A stretch of 64,000 bases of DNA from Cyanoderma ruficeps (Eukaryota; Chordata; Aves; Passeriformes; Timaliidae): NCBI GenBank assembly GCA_008694505.1, contig VZDJ01007747.1, positions 24,801,367 through 24,865,366 on the forward strand. Direction: 5' to 3'. Shown in pieces: positions 36,101 to 51,100 of the stretch. The position numbers and the translations under genes were made by a program. How positions within the stretch are numbered: the first letter of the stretch is position 1; each line of letters opens with the position of its first letter. The notes below the pieces were generated by a model that was not told where the DNA came from, did not search any database, and saw nothing but the letters and a program-made list of their open reading frames with translations.

Positions 36101-39100
36101 TCCAGCAAGAGGACATCAGATTAGAAGTAATACAGAGAATGTAGTGCATGTGATTTATCACTACGAATTAATTGAACTCTATTTTTCTTGTGTAAATGAA
36201 TTTTACTTATTATTCAGGTTCCATTAAAATCCTATTTTCTTCATTTAAGAGCGAATTCTCACTAAACAAACTGAAAATCATAAAGCAAAATCCTTTGACT
36301 ATATAGTAAATATTAAATATTACTAAAGAAGGTCCAGCAAGGAATGAGAAGAAAGGAAAAAAAACCCCAAAACAATCAAATCCAGTTTACAAACTTGCTA
36401 TCAGGTAGTGAATCACAGAATTACAAAATAAGTGGAGTTGGAAGAGACCCACAAGGATCATTAACTCCAACTCCCAGCACCCCACAGGACATCCCCAAGG
36501 GTCACACCCTGTGCCTGAGAGCTTTGTCCAAATAGTTCTTGAACTCTGTCAGGCTGGGTGCTGTGACCACTTCCCCTGGAGCCCGTTCCAGTGCCCAACC
36601 ACCCTCTGGGGGAAGAACATTTTCCGATATCCAACCTAAATTTCCACTGATACAACTTCATGCCATTCCTTCACGTCCTGTCTCTGGGCACCACAGAGAA
36701 GAGATCAGTGTCTGCCCCTCCTCCTTGTTCCCTCAGAAGAAAGTTGTAACTGCCAGGAGGTCTCCTCTCAGTGTCCCCTTCTCCAGGCTGAACAGACCAA
36801 GTGCCCCCAGCCACTCATTATATTTGAGGACTTCCCCTCAAGGCCCTTCACCATCTTTGCTGCCCTCCTTTGGACACTCTAATAGCTTTAGATCCTTCTT
36901 ATATTGTGGTTCCAAAAACTGCACACAAGGCTCAAGGTGAGGCTGTACCAGTGCAGAGCAGAGCAGCACAATCCCCTCCCTTGCCTGGCTGGTGATGCTG
37001 TGCCTGATGCACCCCAGGACAGGGCTGTCCCTCTTGGCTGCCAGGGCACTGCTGGCTCATGTTCAACTTGTCATGGACCAGGACCCCCAGGTCCCTTTCC
37101 ATGTCACTGCTTTCCAGCATCTCATTCCCCAGTCTGTCTGTACATCCAGGGTTGCCTCATCCCAGGTGCAGAGACTGGCACTTTTCCCTGTTAAACTTTG
37201 TACAGTTCGTGATTGCCCAGTCCTCTAATTTGGCAAGATTTCTCTGCAGGGCCTCCCTTTCTTCGGGGGAGTCAGTATGAGACTAATGAGAGTAGTCATT
37301 CCTACAGGACTAGGAAAACTGTAATTCACAACTATTTAAACAAACTGAGCCCAAAGTTTCCCCAACAATTTCCGTTAATGTCCAAGAAGGAGAAAAAGTA
37401 TTGACTGGAAAGAACGAGAAGTACCCAACAATGGCCTATCAAGAATTAATAGAAGAAAAATCACTCCAAACAATTAATTCAAATTGCATTTACTAGCTAT
37501 TTTTACATGAAGGAAATATAATGAGCCAAATAGACTGCGCAAGTTCAATACAGAGGAAATTTAAAAAGGTCACAGCTTCTAGTGACTAAGATATCCTGAT
37601 AAGCATTTTTATAGGCAAGAAAAACAACTTTTTCTAGAAGATCCTCCCCTTCTTGTGTCCTAGAATCAGAATATGTTGCAGTTCACAGACACAAACTATC
37701 ATGCCGATACAACATGCTAAATTCTTACATGCATCTCTAAGAATCCGGATCACTATAAATTTTATGATTTGTCACTATCAATATATTTATGCTGAAGACA
37801 TTATGCCCACTGTAACCTGTGTATAAACTAGAGAGGAACTGAACAATTTACTTGTGGAGCAAGCAGAGGCAGTCTAATGTAAGCCAGGAGTTTACTGAGA
37901 TCTTTCCTTCTCTGTTCCAAATCATGTCGAACCCACGTAAGTAGTGCATTCAGTATAGTTTCTTCATTAGGAATGTTCATGTCATCACTTGCTAAAAGCT
38001 TAGCAATTTCAGTGGCTGGCAACAGCAGAAATTCCTGATTTCTAATTACTTCCATGAAGTTTTCCTGAAAAAGAAAAGTATTTTAATAGAGGCAACATCA
38101 TAATTTGAAGACATTTTATGGAGCACCTGCTGTATCCTCCCCTCTTTTCCTTTCCTTTATGCCATCTCTCAGTTGTCCCACTGGAATACTGACTCAGGAG
38201 GAAGACCAAAAACAAAGTTAAAGTACTGAATTATTTTCACCCCTGATCCTTTCCCCAACTCAATCACTCAGTCTCACAGACAGATGTGCTGAAACAACTG
38301 AGGGAAATGTACAGACAGAAATGAGCCAAAGGTTGTGGGTGTTACTATCTTGGCACTGCAAAGTGAAGAAATGCTTTCTGAAGTACAGTTAAAAAGATGT
38401 AGTTCCTGTTGTCAAGCAAAGAACACAATATGCCACAACAACTGGGCACACGTAACTGTTTCCATTACTGCTAGATGAAAATGTGGCAGAAAGTTTTCAG
38501 AGGAAATAACACTAACAATTTTATTGTTGATTTGAGAGGGATTATTTGAAGTTTATTTTGCTATTTCATAGGTTTTATACAATTGACCTGATTTGACTGG
38601 GGAGCAAAACATACAAAGAATGCATGACATTACACATGCCTTGCTACACTGCCAATATTTATTCTGATAGGATTCAATCTTCTAAATTTAATCCTGTCAT
38701 TTTCAGCAACAAATCCTTACTTCAAAATAAGAAATTCATAATATGTAACACATCCTATGCTGATATCTGATTAATTCATAATATGAGGACTTGCAGCATA
38801 TTCTGTAAGGATTTTGCTCAGTTTAGGCTGAAATAGCAGAAGTATGTAGTAACACAATCAGCACAATGAACTTACAGTGAAAAACCTGAATGTAACAGAA
38901 AAGGGTTATGTCTATCCTCTCTCCTATTTAAAGGTAAATATACATTTACAAGGCAGCAAAGCAAAGCAACACAAAAGCAGAAAAGTGAAATCACAATATA
39001 TTATTGTATTTTGATAGCTCCAACTCCAATTAAATTCACACTCAAAATTGAGAGTAACTTCATGATGATAACAGTGTTACAATCGATTTATTAAAAGCAC

Positions 39101-42100
39101 TGTGGATTGCTAGATAGCCCACTAATGGTATGCTGGTTTTGCTCTGCCATCACATGCACCTCTAAAACACCTGGAGAACAAAATGTATTAGATCCATAAA
39201 CACAGAAGTCTAACTGGACCTAATATGAAAATTAGCCTTACTTAGTGTCTTATTTAATGATTTAAAAAGAAAGAATTCCATGCTAATAAAAAACCTGTAG
39301 ATTAGAAGCCTATGTTGGAAAAAAATAGGATTTTTAGGTCAAGAAAGGGGAGAAATTCACAAGAAGCAGCAAGGGGTGCGCTGCAAAACAGGTCTGAATT
39401 TTGTATTTAAAATGGCAACAAAAATGACAGTACAGTTTGGCCTTATATATGCAATGGGCATCATGACAACAAGGCAAAAGAGTTAATACATCTTTTTTAT
39501 TGCTTGGTCTAATGCTTTCAAAGCTATATCTCAGTACTCCAAAGATACTGACTAATTAAAAAAAAAGGTGAACAAAGACAAAAAAGAATAATTAGGTGTA
39601 AACAGTCCATCTTACATGAAAGCCAGATGTATTTAAGATGGCTAGAAGATACATAAGGGGAAAGATCAGTTATTCCACTCCATGGGTAATTCTGGAAATC
39701 AGGAAAATAATTGAAAATGTTATCAGTGTACACAATTCTATTTGTGAATAGAATTTGGAAAGAAAACTTACATTTAATATCTGAAAAGCTTTCCTACCAC
39801 AAAAATCCAACTGTCTACACAAAAAAAGTACTTCCATGTGACAGCTATAGTAGATTAAAAGGAAGATAGAGTTGTCTTTTCCTCTTTAATTCATTTAACT
39901 ATTTGTATTACAAAATAAAAGTTCAAATGAACAAATATATGAATTAAAAACAGTGAAAGGACTGTACCAATATTCAGAAGCACTATGCATGCATTGCTAT
40001 TTATTTCACTCTGATATTAAATGCCTGGCAGTAAAACTGAGTCTGAGAAGTGATCAAAATTATTTCCACAGTTTAAACATGCAGTTCACAGGAATTCATA
40101 TTCCACTGAGTTCATTTTTTCCACAGGCTGCTTTTTTGTTGGTTCTTTTTCCTAGACAGTATGCAAGCTGGAGCTTTGCTTTTAGTTTTGCTGAATGAAC
40201 ATGCAGTGAGCTCTGACAAAGAGAAACATCAACACTTACTACCTTAAACTTTCCAAATTGTCTATCCAGATCACAGGAAGAGGAAGGGGAAAGCACTTGC
40301 ATGAAATGTTCTTTTGTCTCTGGAGGCAAAAACAAGCTGATCTTGAATAAGTCAATCAGGGATCCTCTTTGGAAAGCTTTTTTCCAACTGGATTTCATCA
40401 CTTCGACAGCTGTTATGTGTAAAAAGCCTGATTTTCCTTCTTGTTGCTTGCAGACCATTGCTTTCTGATGGGAACAAGTTCAATTTCCTCTTGCTCCCAT
40501 TCTATTTTTAAAGCAGAGTATCTATTTTTGAGCAGAGTATCAAAGCATTCCACTGGGAATACAGGCACTCTGTCCTATGTCTGGGGTTTTTTATAATCAA
40601 AATCTGAAAATTCCTCTTTCTTTACAGACAGAGATTCTGAAGACAAAAAGAAGGAGCCAGTGTATCTCCTAGCATTCTTAACCTCCTCATTAGCCTTTTC
40701 TTTCCTTCTTCTTATGGGAACTCTCTGTGGAAGAAGAGGATATTTCAGAGAACAAATGGTCTGCAGTTTCAATCCCTTGCTTTCTGGTCCTGAAAGAATA
40801 CAGAATTTCCCAATCCCAAAATTATCTCCTCAAAGACCTTGGAAACTTTATCAAATAAGTAACTTGAGGCTTATGTGTTAACCAAGACAGCGACACGCAG
40901 TCCTCATGCTCAGTGCTGGGTACTGCTCATTCACATCATAACCTCAAATTCCTTCTTCAGCAACTGCAGAGTGGGTAATACTGATACTCTTAACCACAGA
41001 TCTTCCTTGGGCTTGGTACAGAGAAAAAAATATTAGGAGCACATAAAAAATAAGATGTTATGATGTGTATTTCTAAATGATACTTAATTCCTCCAGTAGG
41101 ATGCAGTGAGGTAGTTAGTATCCCTGCACACTGTGTCAGAAGGATGAAAACCTCAGAGAGCATCAGACATGTGCAGGTTGAGAGGGACTGAGGCTGCCCA
41201 ACAGGCAGCTCTAACCATGGGGCTCTGCTTAAACTCTGAACTTGGGCAACCATAAAAGCAAGAGGTGTTTGACTCACAGGATCTGAATGAGAGCAAACAG
41301 GAAATGCTATTTTGTCTGCTGACTGCTTCAGTCCACTGGTCAACTAAGTATGAATTCACTAAGAACTGAGCTGACTTCCTGGTAAACTATTAATAGTCAA
41401 ACAGCTGTCAGATACCACCTACTTTACATTTTTACTCAGATTTGACTGATGTGTTAAACAATCAAGCAACCTAATACTTGCACTGTGTGCAGGGTTTGTT
41501 TAGAGTACAGCTATTGTAGCTTGACTCCTCGCTGCATTGTTTCTGGATTCTAAAACAGGCTGAGCAGCAGGCAGAAACCTGTTCAGTCTAGAAAAAGCAG
41601 TACTGATCTATTGTGCTAGGCAGGACTGAGGGAACTTGAAAGACAAAAATATCTTGGGTTTTCACAGGTAAAAAGAAAGTGAATGAGTATTTTCCAAGTC
41701 AGTTGATTACTGAGCAGGATATTTTGGACTGCAATTTCAGGTGCAAGAATGTAAAATCCTTGTTTTAGGCACTATGATAATCTTTGGTTCTAGCCCTTTA
41801 TGGACAAAAAGCATTTAAATTTCTTTTTTCTTCATCCTCCCCACTAACAAAAGAAACAGCTATCCTGGTTGTTGCAAGAAAAAAAAGACAAATTATCCCT
41901 CTTTAATTCTTTAATTTCAAATCGTAACTCCCATGATTTTTTGTTACCCAACTACTGCCTTACAGGAGAAAGCAAGTGTAAGTGTGGCACATTTTTTCTT
42001 CTGCAAAACTGCCTAGTTTCTGTGCTTTGACCCAATCTATTACTCTGCTCTTTTAAGTTTTTCTTTTTATACATCCATTTGGTTTGCTTAGAAATCACAC

Positions 42101-45100
42101 AAATTCCAAAACTAACTTTATCTGAATCTTGTAATACTATCACTGCTCATGTAGTTTCTGAAGACTTCTGGTGAAAATCAAAATGACTTTTCACTCTGCT
42201 TTATGCATGCATAGCTTAGCAACAATGATCACACAGGGACTAACTCAGGCACTATCACACAAAGTTTCGTATGTCTGCTCTTTCTTTTTTAGGTGTAAAT
42301 CAGAAAGTTAAAATCTGGCTACTGAAGAAGCTACTGACACCTAAGAACACCTCACTAGTCACCACAGATATTTCATGTTCTGGAAATAATGCAGGCTAGC
42401 TTTTCCTTATGTCAAAGCATTAACTTCCTTTTTGTTTACTTTTTTGTGGACAAGGAACTATTGGTTTTCATTCAAGGTACACTATCAACTGTTTCAAACA
42501 AACAAGATGTCAAAAAGGGGTGTTCTGACTTTGAAGACAGCAATAAAAATGCGCAGAAGGCATTTTGCGCAGAAATGCCTTTACAAATTTGTTAAAGCAA
42601 ACAGATACTGGCCAGTCTAGTAAAATTCCTAAATTTATAACTGTATGCCCCAAATACTATATATGAACCACAGCAAAACAGCATAAGCTTTATTCAAAAG
42701 ATATCTTTACTCAGATACATTTCATGATTCTATCAACTCTAGTTTAGAACTGTGATGCATGAAGTTGCTCTTTATACAGCATTAAATCCACTACTAATCA
42801 CTTCAGTTCATTTCATGTTTCACTTCATGTATCTTGAGGATTTTTAAGCTTAAGTTTGCAATGCCAATAATCGACCACTTCTTATAAACTCTTCTCCTCT
42901 GTCAAAACAACTCATCAAGTTTCAACACAGCAAGCAATAAAGTATTGCAACACTTCAGTCCTTTTAGCATAATATACATCTGTAATATGAAGAAATGCAG
43001 CATTCAAATCCTTCATATTAATTTTTTTTAATTGGCGATGCTTTCCAATGACTAATGTACTTTACTCAGACAGAAGAACCCTATTAATAGAGGCAAACCT
43101 AATGGGATAACTCACTGATTCATCCTCCAGTTTAAACAAATGTTAATTTCACCTGAATTTCAAATCTTCATTATTTTAATGAAGCAGGCAACATGACTGC
43201 AAACTTTTTACATGTGTCATAAAACCCTTTAAAACAGAGAAGTTGTTTTACTTGTAAAAACATTAAATGGCAATCAGGGGTTTTCTTCTGTCAAAGAAAA
43301 ACTCACAGAAAGTAATGTGCAAATTAAAATATAAGTATTTTATACTATTCACTACCTTCAGGTATTTTAAAAGAACCCTAAACTATAAAGAACTGTAAAC
43401 TGTACTCAGTATAATCCCACACTGTTCTATGCAGCCCAATGCAGCATAAAAATAATTCCCTGTTATAACAAAGAGAATTTTGCCAGCTACTACAGGTGTA
43501 CTTAACCCTTACACTCATACTTCTTAATGGAAAGAGCATCAAGTACATAGCACTTACTAGTGTTGAACATTTTCTTTTTTCAAACAGCTTTTAAACAAAT
43601 AAAATTACTTGGGGATTTATTTTAATTGAAGATTCAATTGGACTATACATTTCTATGCAGTTTCCATAGCAACATTCATTTCAAAATAAAGAAGCTGCTT
43701 CTCTATTACTCATTATTACTAAAATTCAATTTAATGTCTCTGTTGGAACTAAACAACATTAAAAGAGGCCTTGGGAAAAATCCATCTAGCACACCTAATT
43801 AGTTTTGAAAATGGCTTTTTAAAATCCACCTAATTAGAATTTCATTCACATCAAAGCCTTAAAAGCAACAATTTTGCCACTGAAGTAAACAATAGCCAAA
43901 AGGCACAGAACTATTTTCTTCTGGTCTGAACAAAAGAAAGATAGGTGCTGCAAAAGAATGACTTCTAGAAAGTTCACAGCCCCTATTTGCCCTAAGTCAT
44001 GAATTGTCAGAATACTAAGACTGGAATACCAACGTTCCTCTTTAAGGATGCATTAGTTGAGTAATTCTTACTATTCTGATCTTGGCTGTTCACTTATAAA
44101 GGACATGACAATAGCCCAGACCAAAATACATGCTTATTCTGAAAAAGAACAAGTAGGTCAGAAGAGGAAGTTTCTCTTTTCACATATTTTTTCTATCACT
44201 GGTCTCACTCAACATAAATTTGAATATTTCTCAAAGACATAAGCCACATTTACTTTACTGTTTCATTGCACCTTCTACCTAACTGCAGTCTCCTTATTTT
44301 TGTTTGTGCAATAATGAAGACCAAGAATAGAAACATGTAAGGTACAATCTGCACATTATTTGTTGATCTGCCTCAGTAGATCTGTCTGTCCATGATATTA
44401 AATATGTGAGAGATCCATTCGCTGTGGAAGAACTTTGTCTTGTATATGAAAAAACCCCTATCTTAATCTGTTATTCATACTAAACTAAATTAATTTAAGC
44501 AAAGAAGAAGTAATTTTTAAGAAAAAGAGTTTTAAGCCTTCAAAACCTAAGGCAGCAAGAGGAAGAACCATGGATTTCTAATGCTAATTACAAGACATAA
44601 ATTACAACTCTTGGATCTAAGCCAATATCTTAATGGCAAGGTAATGCCATGACACACAAGCAAATTAAGTACTGTCTTCATTCCTACATCTCTTATTGTA
44701 GTATCTACATGCCCTCATTCACATCCCAAGAGCTTACTCAGGCAAAATTTCATCAACAAGTCAGCAAAATGCCTCACAAAACTGCAAAGAGGAGATGAAC
44801 TGACTTGCTTCAGAGATTCCACTCCTGCCGCCTTCTGATAACTTTATTAAAATAAACTTTTGAGAAGAAAAAAAAGAACATTTTGTATTAAAATAAAAGG
44901 ATGACTGTTAAGCAGATGAAGTTTACTTAAGTTGATTGGTCTGAATTTCTGTAAGTTAACTCAAAAATATAATTGGCAAATTTGTACTTAGTCACATATT
45001 ACCTAGCCTAAGATTAAATTCTTTGATGCCTGACATCTCATTGCTAACTTATTAAGGATAATTCAGAATCTTTATTGCTAAATGCCCAAGTATAACTAAG

Positions 45101-48100
45101 AACCTGATTACTTCAGTTCATTAGAAAAAAGGAACTCTACACTTCCATTTAGTAATGTGTAATTTTGGAATAGGTGATGGCAGCTTGCCCACTGTGAAGT
45201 CTGTAGTTTTTGACTGTCAGAAAGAAGAACAAGATTTTGAAATATTTTATTAAATGCATAATCCCATTTCTGTTACAGGGAACCATAAATGCTTGTGTAT
45301 TTCCTTCCAACTCTAAACCAGCAACTTTGCAGTTATTTTGTGATTTTTCATCATGGGAACATATGAGCATTCTTGTTTGAAAACGATGAAGACTTTCTGG
45401 GGGAAAAACATTAGTACTATATTTAGGAAAACATTCTGTATTTTCCTCACCAAACAAAGCAGGTGATACTTAATGTAACAACATACCATAGTGTAATTGT
45501 GAGCCACCTTGTGCAAGTCAGTGCAACCCTGTGCATCAGCAAAAGATCGGATTCCAAGGCAATTGGATGGGTGAAGCTGCTTCATTAGGAATTTACAGCA
45601 TGCTTCTACAACCTGAGAGAGCTGAAGAAGGCAAGCTGTAGACAACAGGCACTCAATGTTATCTTCTTTTAATTCAAGGCGACCTAGTAATATCAAAAAG
45701 AAAATCACCTTAATTTGCTCTTGTAATCTTACAAAATCCCTAAAACCCCAAGGCAACAGAATTCCTTACAGATCATGACAGAATACAAGGCTTAGTAAAC
45801 ATCACCCTCAGCATTAGATAAGTAATAGTTTTCAAAACTAGTATCTATAATGATGTAAGGAAAAGGAATCCTAATGAGATTCCTTTTTTTGTCAGTCATG
45901 ATACATTTAATAGATTCACATAATTTGTTAACTAACTGAACATAGTATTATCAGAGAAACTTCATCCTGTCAGGTTGTCTCAGGTAACAGCAATGAGACC
46001 TAACTGCTGTCTACATCTTTCTCACCAGGGAAGGGGAGGGGCAGGCAGTGAGCTCCTCTCTGCTAACTGGTGACAGGACCCCAGGGAATGGCCAGAAGCT
46101 GTGTCAGGGGTTAGGTTAGACATTAGGAAAAGGTTCTTCCGCCAGAGGGTGGCTGGACACTGGAACAGGATGCTCAGGGAATTGGCCACAGTACCAAGCC
46201 TGAGAGAGCTCAAGAAGTGTTTGGAAAACACTCTGGGACACATGGTGTGATTGTTGGGGCATTCTGAGCAGGTTTGGAAGTCAGACTTTGAGAATCCTTG
46301 TAGGCTGCTTCCAACTCAAGATATTCTATGATTTATTTTTATTTATTTGTAAGAATTTAAATAATGTGAATAACTTGTAAAGAGCACTTGAAATCTAGGA
46401 ATGGAATACAATGCTCACATGAGGACAAGTCATTAGATGAAATTCCCATTTTCACTTCAATTACCTGTATATGCATATTGAACCAGAGCCCACAATGCCT
46501 TTGGCTCCACACCTTCCATCTTGATTTCTTCCTGTCTTGCTTCCCTTACATCATTAGTGAACATTGCTGCAAAGTAGTCCGAAACAGAGGAGAGAACCAA
46601 TCTGAGTTTGACGTGCAGGAGAAAAGGAGAGAAACAGAGAAGAAAAAAAACCTTAGTAAATCTAATGTTTCTTAGTTTATGATTCATTACTTTGCCCTTT
46701 GAAGAAACACTGTAGAGAGAAAAACATTTAAAAATTGACACAAAGTGCACTATACTCTAGTTTCTCTCTGAATAATGAAATACTGATACTAAGCCTACAT
46801 TTGCTACTGATCTAAACTAATTACCTTTTCAAAGCTCAATGACTTTTAATAGCCAACACAGACATAACTCCCCCCCCAATCCACATAAATTGGAAATGGA
46901 ATATAAATATACATTATTTAAATAAAAATAAAATTTAATTGTCTTTCATTTATATTATGTTACATACTTTTTTAAAATGTGGAAGAATGACTTACCAGTC
47001 CTTTTCAAAGTGCTATAAAACACTTTTACTCTTGGTGCACACATATACATTCATTTACTAATACTGATAACAAAACTTGTCACAGTAAATGTGGAGATGA
47101 TACACAGTAATCTCTTTTGTGGGTATGTATTTAGCCTTTTTTAACAATCCTCACTATTTGACAATACTGTGTAAGTAAACATGTTAATGCACAATGGACA
47201 TTTCTTCGGATTATTGAGAGTAAAACACTCACTACAAATAATAATGCCACTCTGCAAATGTATGTGTTCAGAGACTGAGGTTAAAGAGAAAATGATATGA
47301 GGCAGGAATATGAAACCTACTATAACTATTCAGGAGGAATAAGACACCTCCAGGAATGGCCTTGTGGCCTGGATCAATTATTGTGCTGTAGCAGTTCACT
47401 ATTGTCTTGCCAATGGGGAATTCAATATAAATACACTTGGTATACGTGGTGATCTATAGAAACAGCAAGCCCAAGAACACAGCCTACTGCAAATATATTA
47501 AACAGTCCATATGCATACGTTCAATAAATCTAATACTTCAGGCAGTTTGTGCTGTGCTGAATCATTATACTGGTGTGTTAAAATGACAGAGATCAGGAAC
47601 CACAAAACAGAGCAAAACTAATTGAAAAGGTGAGCACCTCAGGGGAGGACTTACAGGTACATATACAAAGCAATGAAATACAAGATGACTCTTAGTTACT
47701 TAACTGCAAAGTAATAAAATTTTGACTAATCATTTTCATAATACATTTTTCTTGTGAATTTTCTGATCATCGACCATTTGGTCAGGCTTACATGCTTACA
47801 GAAAAAAAGGGTAATCCTTTTTTTCTAGCTGTTGAGGCAACACAGTAGAGTTATGAGTGCATGGGAAAAAGATTAACACCTTGTATGATTGAAATTTTTC
47901 AAAAAAACCCCCGTTCTGTTCTTTCAGAGAAAAATGAAATTCTGTTATTGAAATATAAGATTTATTCTGTGGCTGACTAGAAAAATTAGAAATTTCTGCC
48001 AGGGTAGGGCCTGGGCATAACTTCTAGGCATTTTAACCTCAGGTTTAATGAAATCTGCATTTAAATGAAAATACTGCCTCCCAGAGATCTACAGAAGTGG

Positions 48101-51100
48101 AGTAAATTAGAGTAAATTCATGTAAGTATCAAGAGAGGATTTCTGCAACTACTTTTGATGCTAGAATGAGATGACAAGACCACATTTCTGTGTACAAAAT
48201 AGGGGTTCTCACTAGAAGAGAAAGTGGTTTAAATAAACCAAGTATCTCTGCAGGTCCAATTCAGAATTTAAAAAGGCAAAAAACCAAATTTTACATATTC
48301 ACATATGGCAGTTCTGATTTGAAAATTCTACACAAAACAGCACCTGAAAAGGACAGGTCTTCTGCAATGGGAACTTAATATTTAGTGATATCACAGTTTG
48401 GTGGGTTTTTTTCTTTCTTTTCTTTTTCTTCTCCCAGCAGTGCAACTGGACTAGGTAGCTGCACTATTATTTAGAACACTGGTCTGTATACATTTTAGCA
48501 ACAACTGCTGAACAAATGCCAAATAATAACATGAGAGTCCCAATGCCTTCTACCAGAGGTTTGATATCAGCAAATTTCTCATAGTAATTTCCAGACTCAA
48601 GAGTCCTCCAAAGGAAATTAACAGAAATGTAATCCATTTACTATTTTTGCAAACACACTCCATGCTTCATAGTGGTAAGTGCTTTCCAGAGAGTGACTTG
48701 CATATGCTGACAGAGGATGTGAAGTCCAGAAGTAGTTTAATACAGGTAATTTGAGAAAGCATAAATTATACTGAGAATAGTTTTATAATAATTTCACAAT
48801 GAAAAGCCTTAGAAGAGGTATTCACACTTAATTCAACTAATTTAGAAAAGAAGTTCTTTCAAAGAAAGAAATGGAATGAAAATATACAGTGACAATGCAT
48901 CAAGGTGACACTGAGCTAGGATAAAAGAAAACAAAGGCAGACTTTCAGCCAACTGGCCTTTTCTTGTCCTATCTTTTTCCCACTAGTCAATAAAAATCAA
49001 TTACTGCTATACACATGTGACTTGATATTTACTTGTCACTAAATACTGAGAAAATCTGGGTGTTTCAGTACATTTTTCTGCTCCTGCAGGAGGGTCCAAG
49101 GCTACAGATGTCTTTAATTTCAGTGGTTTGCATTAATCCGAAATTAGAAAGATCTACCAAAATAAAACTTATTTTAAAGAGTTTTCCACTGAGAGCCAGT
49201 AAAACATGGCACACTTTAAAATCCCTACTTGTTGGAACTGCCACAAGCTGCATCATCTAGATAGTTTTCTAGGTCACCAAAGCAATTACTGTGTAAAATG
49301 ATGACAGCTGCCAAACCTGGCAATTTATAGGTTTAGTATCTTCAAACCCATCTCACCTGACAGAAAGAAGTGACGCTGCTTAAGATCTGAAAGATAAAAG
49401 TGATACTTCCTAGGCAGCTCCTTGTTTGTGGCTGTGTAAGAGCTGAAAACTGTCCTTGGAAACTCACTATTGGCATTCACTGAAGTTGTAAGGTGATACT
49501 GAAGAGTTCATGCTTTTTCAAAAAAGCTTCCTAAACCCTTGAGTACATAAGGTTCCATTTGCTATTTTTTCTTAAGTCCCATGTCTTTTGTATTTCCATC
49601 TTTCAGTGTCAACAGAAAGACAGACAACAGGTCTGCCCAGACTGCTGATTAAACGATGTGGAGCAGGCTTTAAATGCCCTCTGGGCAGGAATTTACACAT
49701 ATTTCCCTTTTCTTACATGAATGTACTAATCAGTGTGTCATTACCAAACAAAACAAGATTTTATTATGGATATAGCAGTTAACTGAATGTAATAAATACA
49801 AACATAATAAATGGCAGACATCTGAAATTGCAGTGGACAAAAAATAAACACCTGCTATGAAAAATTTAATTAAATTAATTAAAGTATCCAAAATTTCTCT
49901 ATGGAACTGCAAGCTGAAGGGGTGGGAATATACTACATTTCTTCCTAGTAAAGAATGGGCCCCTTTTCCTACTTGCTTCTTCACCTTGTAAACAAGTTTT
50001 TGGCTATAATTTCAGCACAGAAAAAGAAGGTAAACACTTCTGGAACAATAGAGAATGTCATATTTAGAAAAATCATGACTATATGTGATGCTTTTATTTG
50101 TAGTAGACTCAAAGCCTGAATTCTTCAAATATATACAAAACCTCTCAGAATTTCACAGTAATGTATTACCTGTGCTTATTACCAAGGCAGACGCCAAAAT
50201 CACGTCTCTTTTCTCTAAAAAAATACATCACGCACCTCACAACACTCAATAAAAGTAGAAACTGATGATTTTTAAAATACAGGAATTATTAAAAATACCA
50301 GGTTCAAAACAGAAAATCTGAATAGTCTCTACATATTAGTGTGAATAATTACAACAATGAAAAATGTTCTTTGCTCTGTCACCACATACTGTGAAAAACT
50401 CTTTCTTATGAAAAAACAAAAGAAAACAAAGCTGTCCAGTGTAAGTGAACTTTTCTATTTTCTTACATTCATCTTAGAATGCCAAGCCAGTAAGCTAAGA
50501 TCTATTTAATACCTATTCTGTTGCTTATTAAGTCTCAAGACAAAATAATCACTGGTATTCTGAAATGCCCTGACTGATCCAGCCTGCAGTCAATACTAAA
50601 GAAGTCAGAACTTGTATGGAGGTAGCAAAAAATACCACGGAAGTTTTTTCTTTTAACATTGGCTACTACAAGTACATAAAGGCAGTTATCTTATTGAATT
50701 TCTATAAAATTTAAATGAAATTTAAGATTTCCATATTTATCTTTCCCACCATGAAAAAAAAAATCAGTTTTCAGTGAGGTACTTTGGATCTAATGAGATT
50801 AAGACTGTAGTTATTGCTATGTTTCTCTGTGCAAACAAAACAGTGTAATAACTTATTATGTAAAAAGCAAAGCTTCTTTGTAAGTTGCTCCAACATTTTA
50901 ATGTGAGCAAGGGACAATCGTAAGCCTCTCACCTCCTGCTACAAGCACAAAGTGTGCTTCTTCGGCATTAACTTTCATGCATATTTAACACACAATATAC
51001 TAACTACAGCAAGATGTTTCTTCTCAGAAGACAAGTCCAGAGCAAATAGCAGGTAGTAGCATATGCCTCAAGCACTACAGAAATAGATACAGTAGTAGAA

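Noticed and set aside
36461..37280. Open frames of up to 133 codons
   Set aside because: They are in the CR1 fragment. The plus-strand ones are antisense to CR1, and the minus-strand piece is a broken ORF2 tail.
45149..45457. 102-codon minus-strand frame next to KLHL5 exon 4
   Set aside because: It lies in intron 4 just past the exon 4 donor and has no similarity to a known domain.
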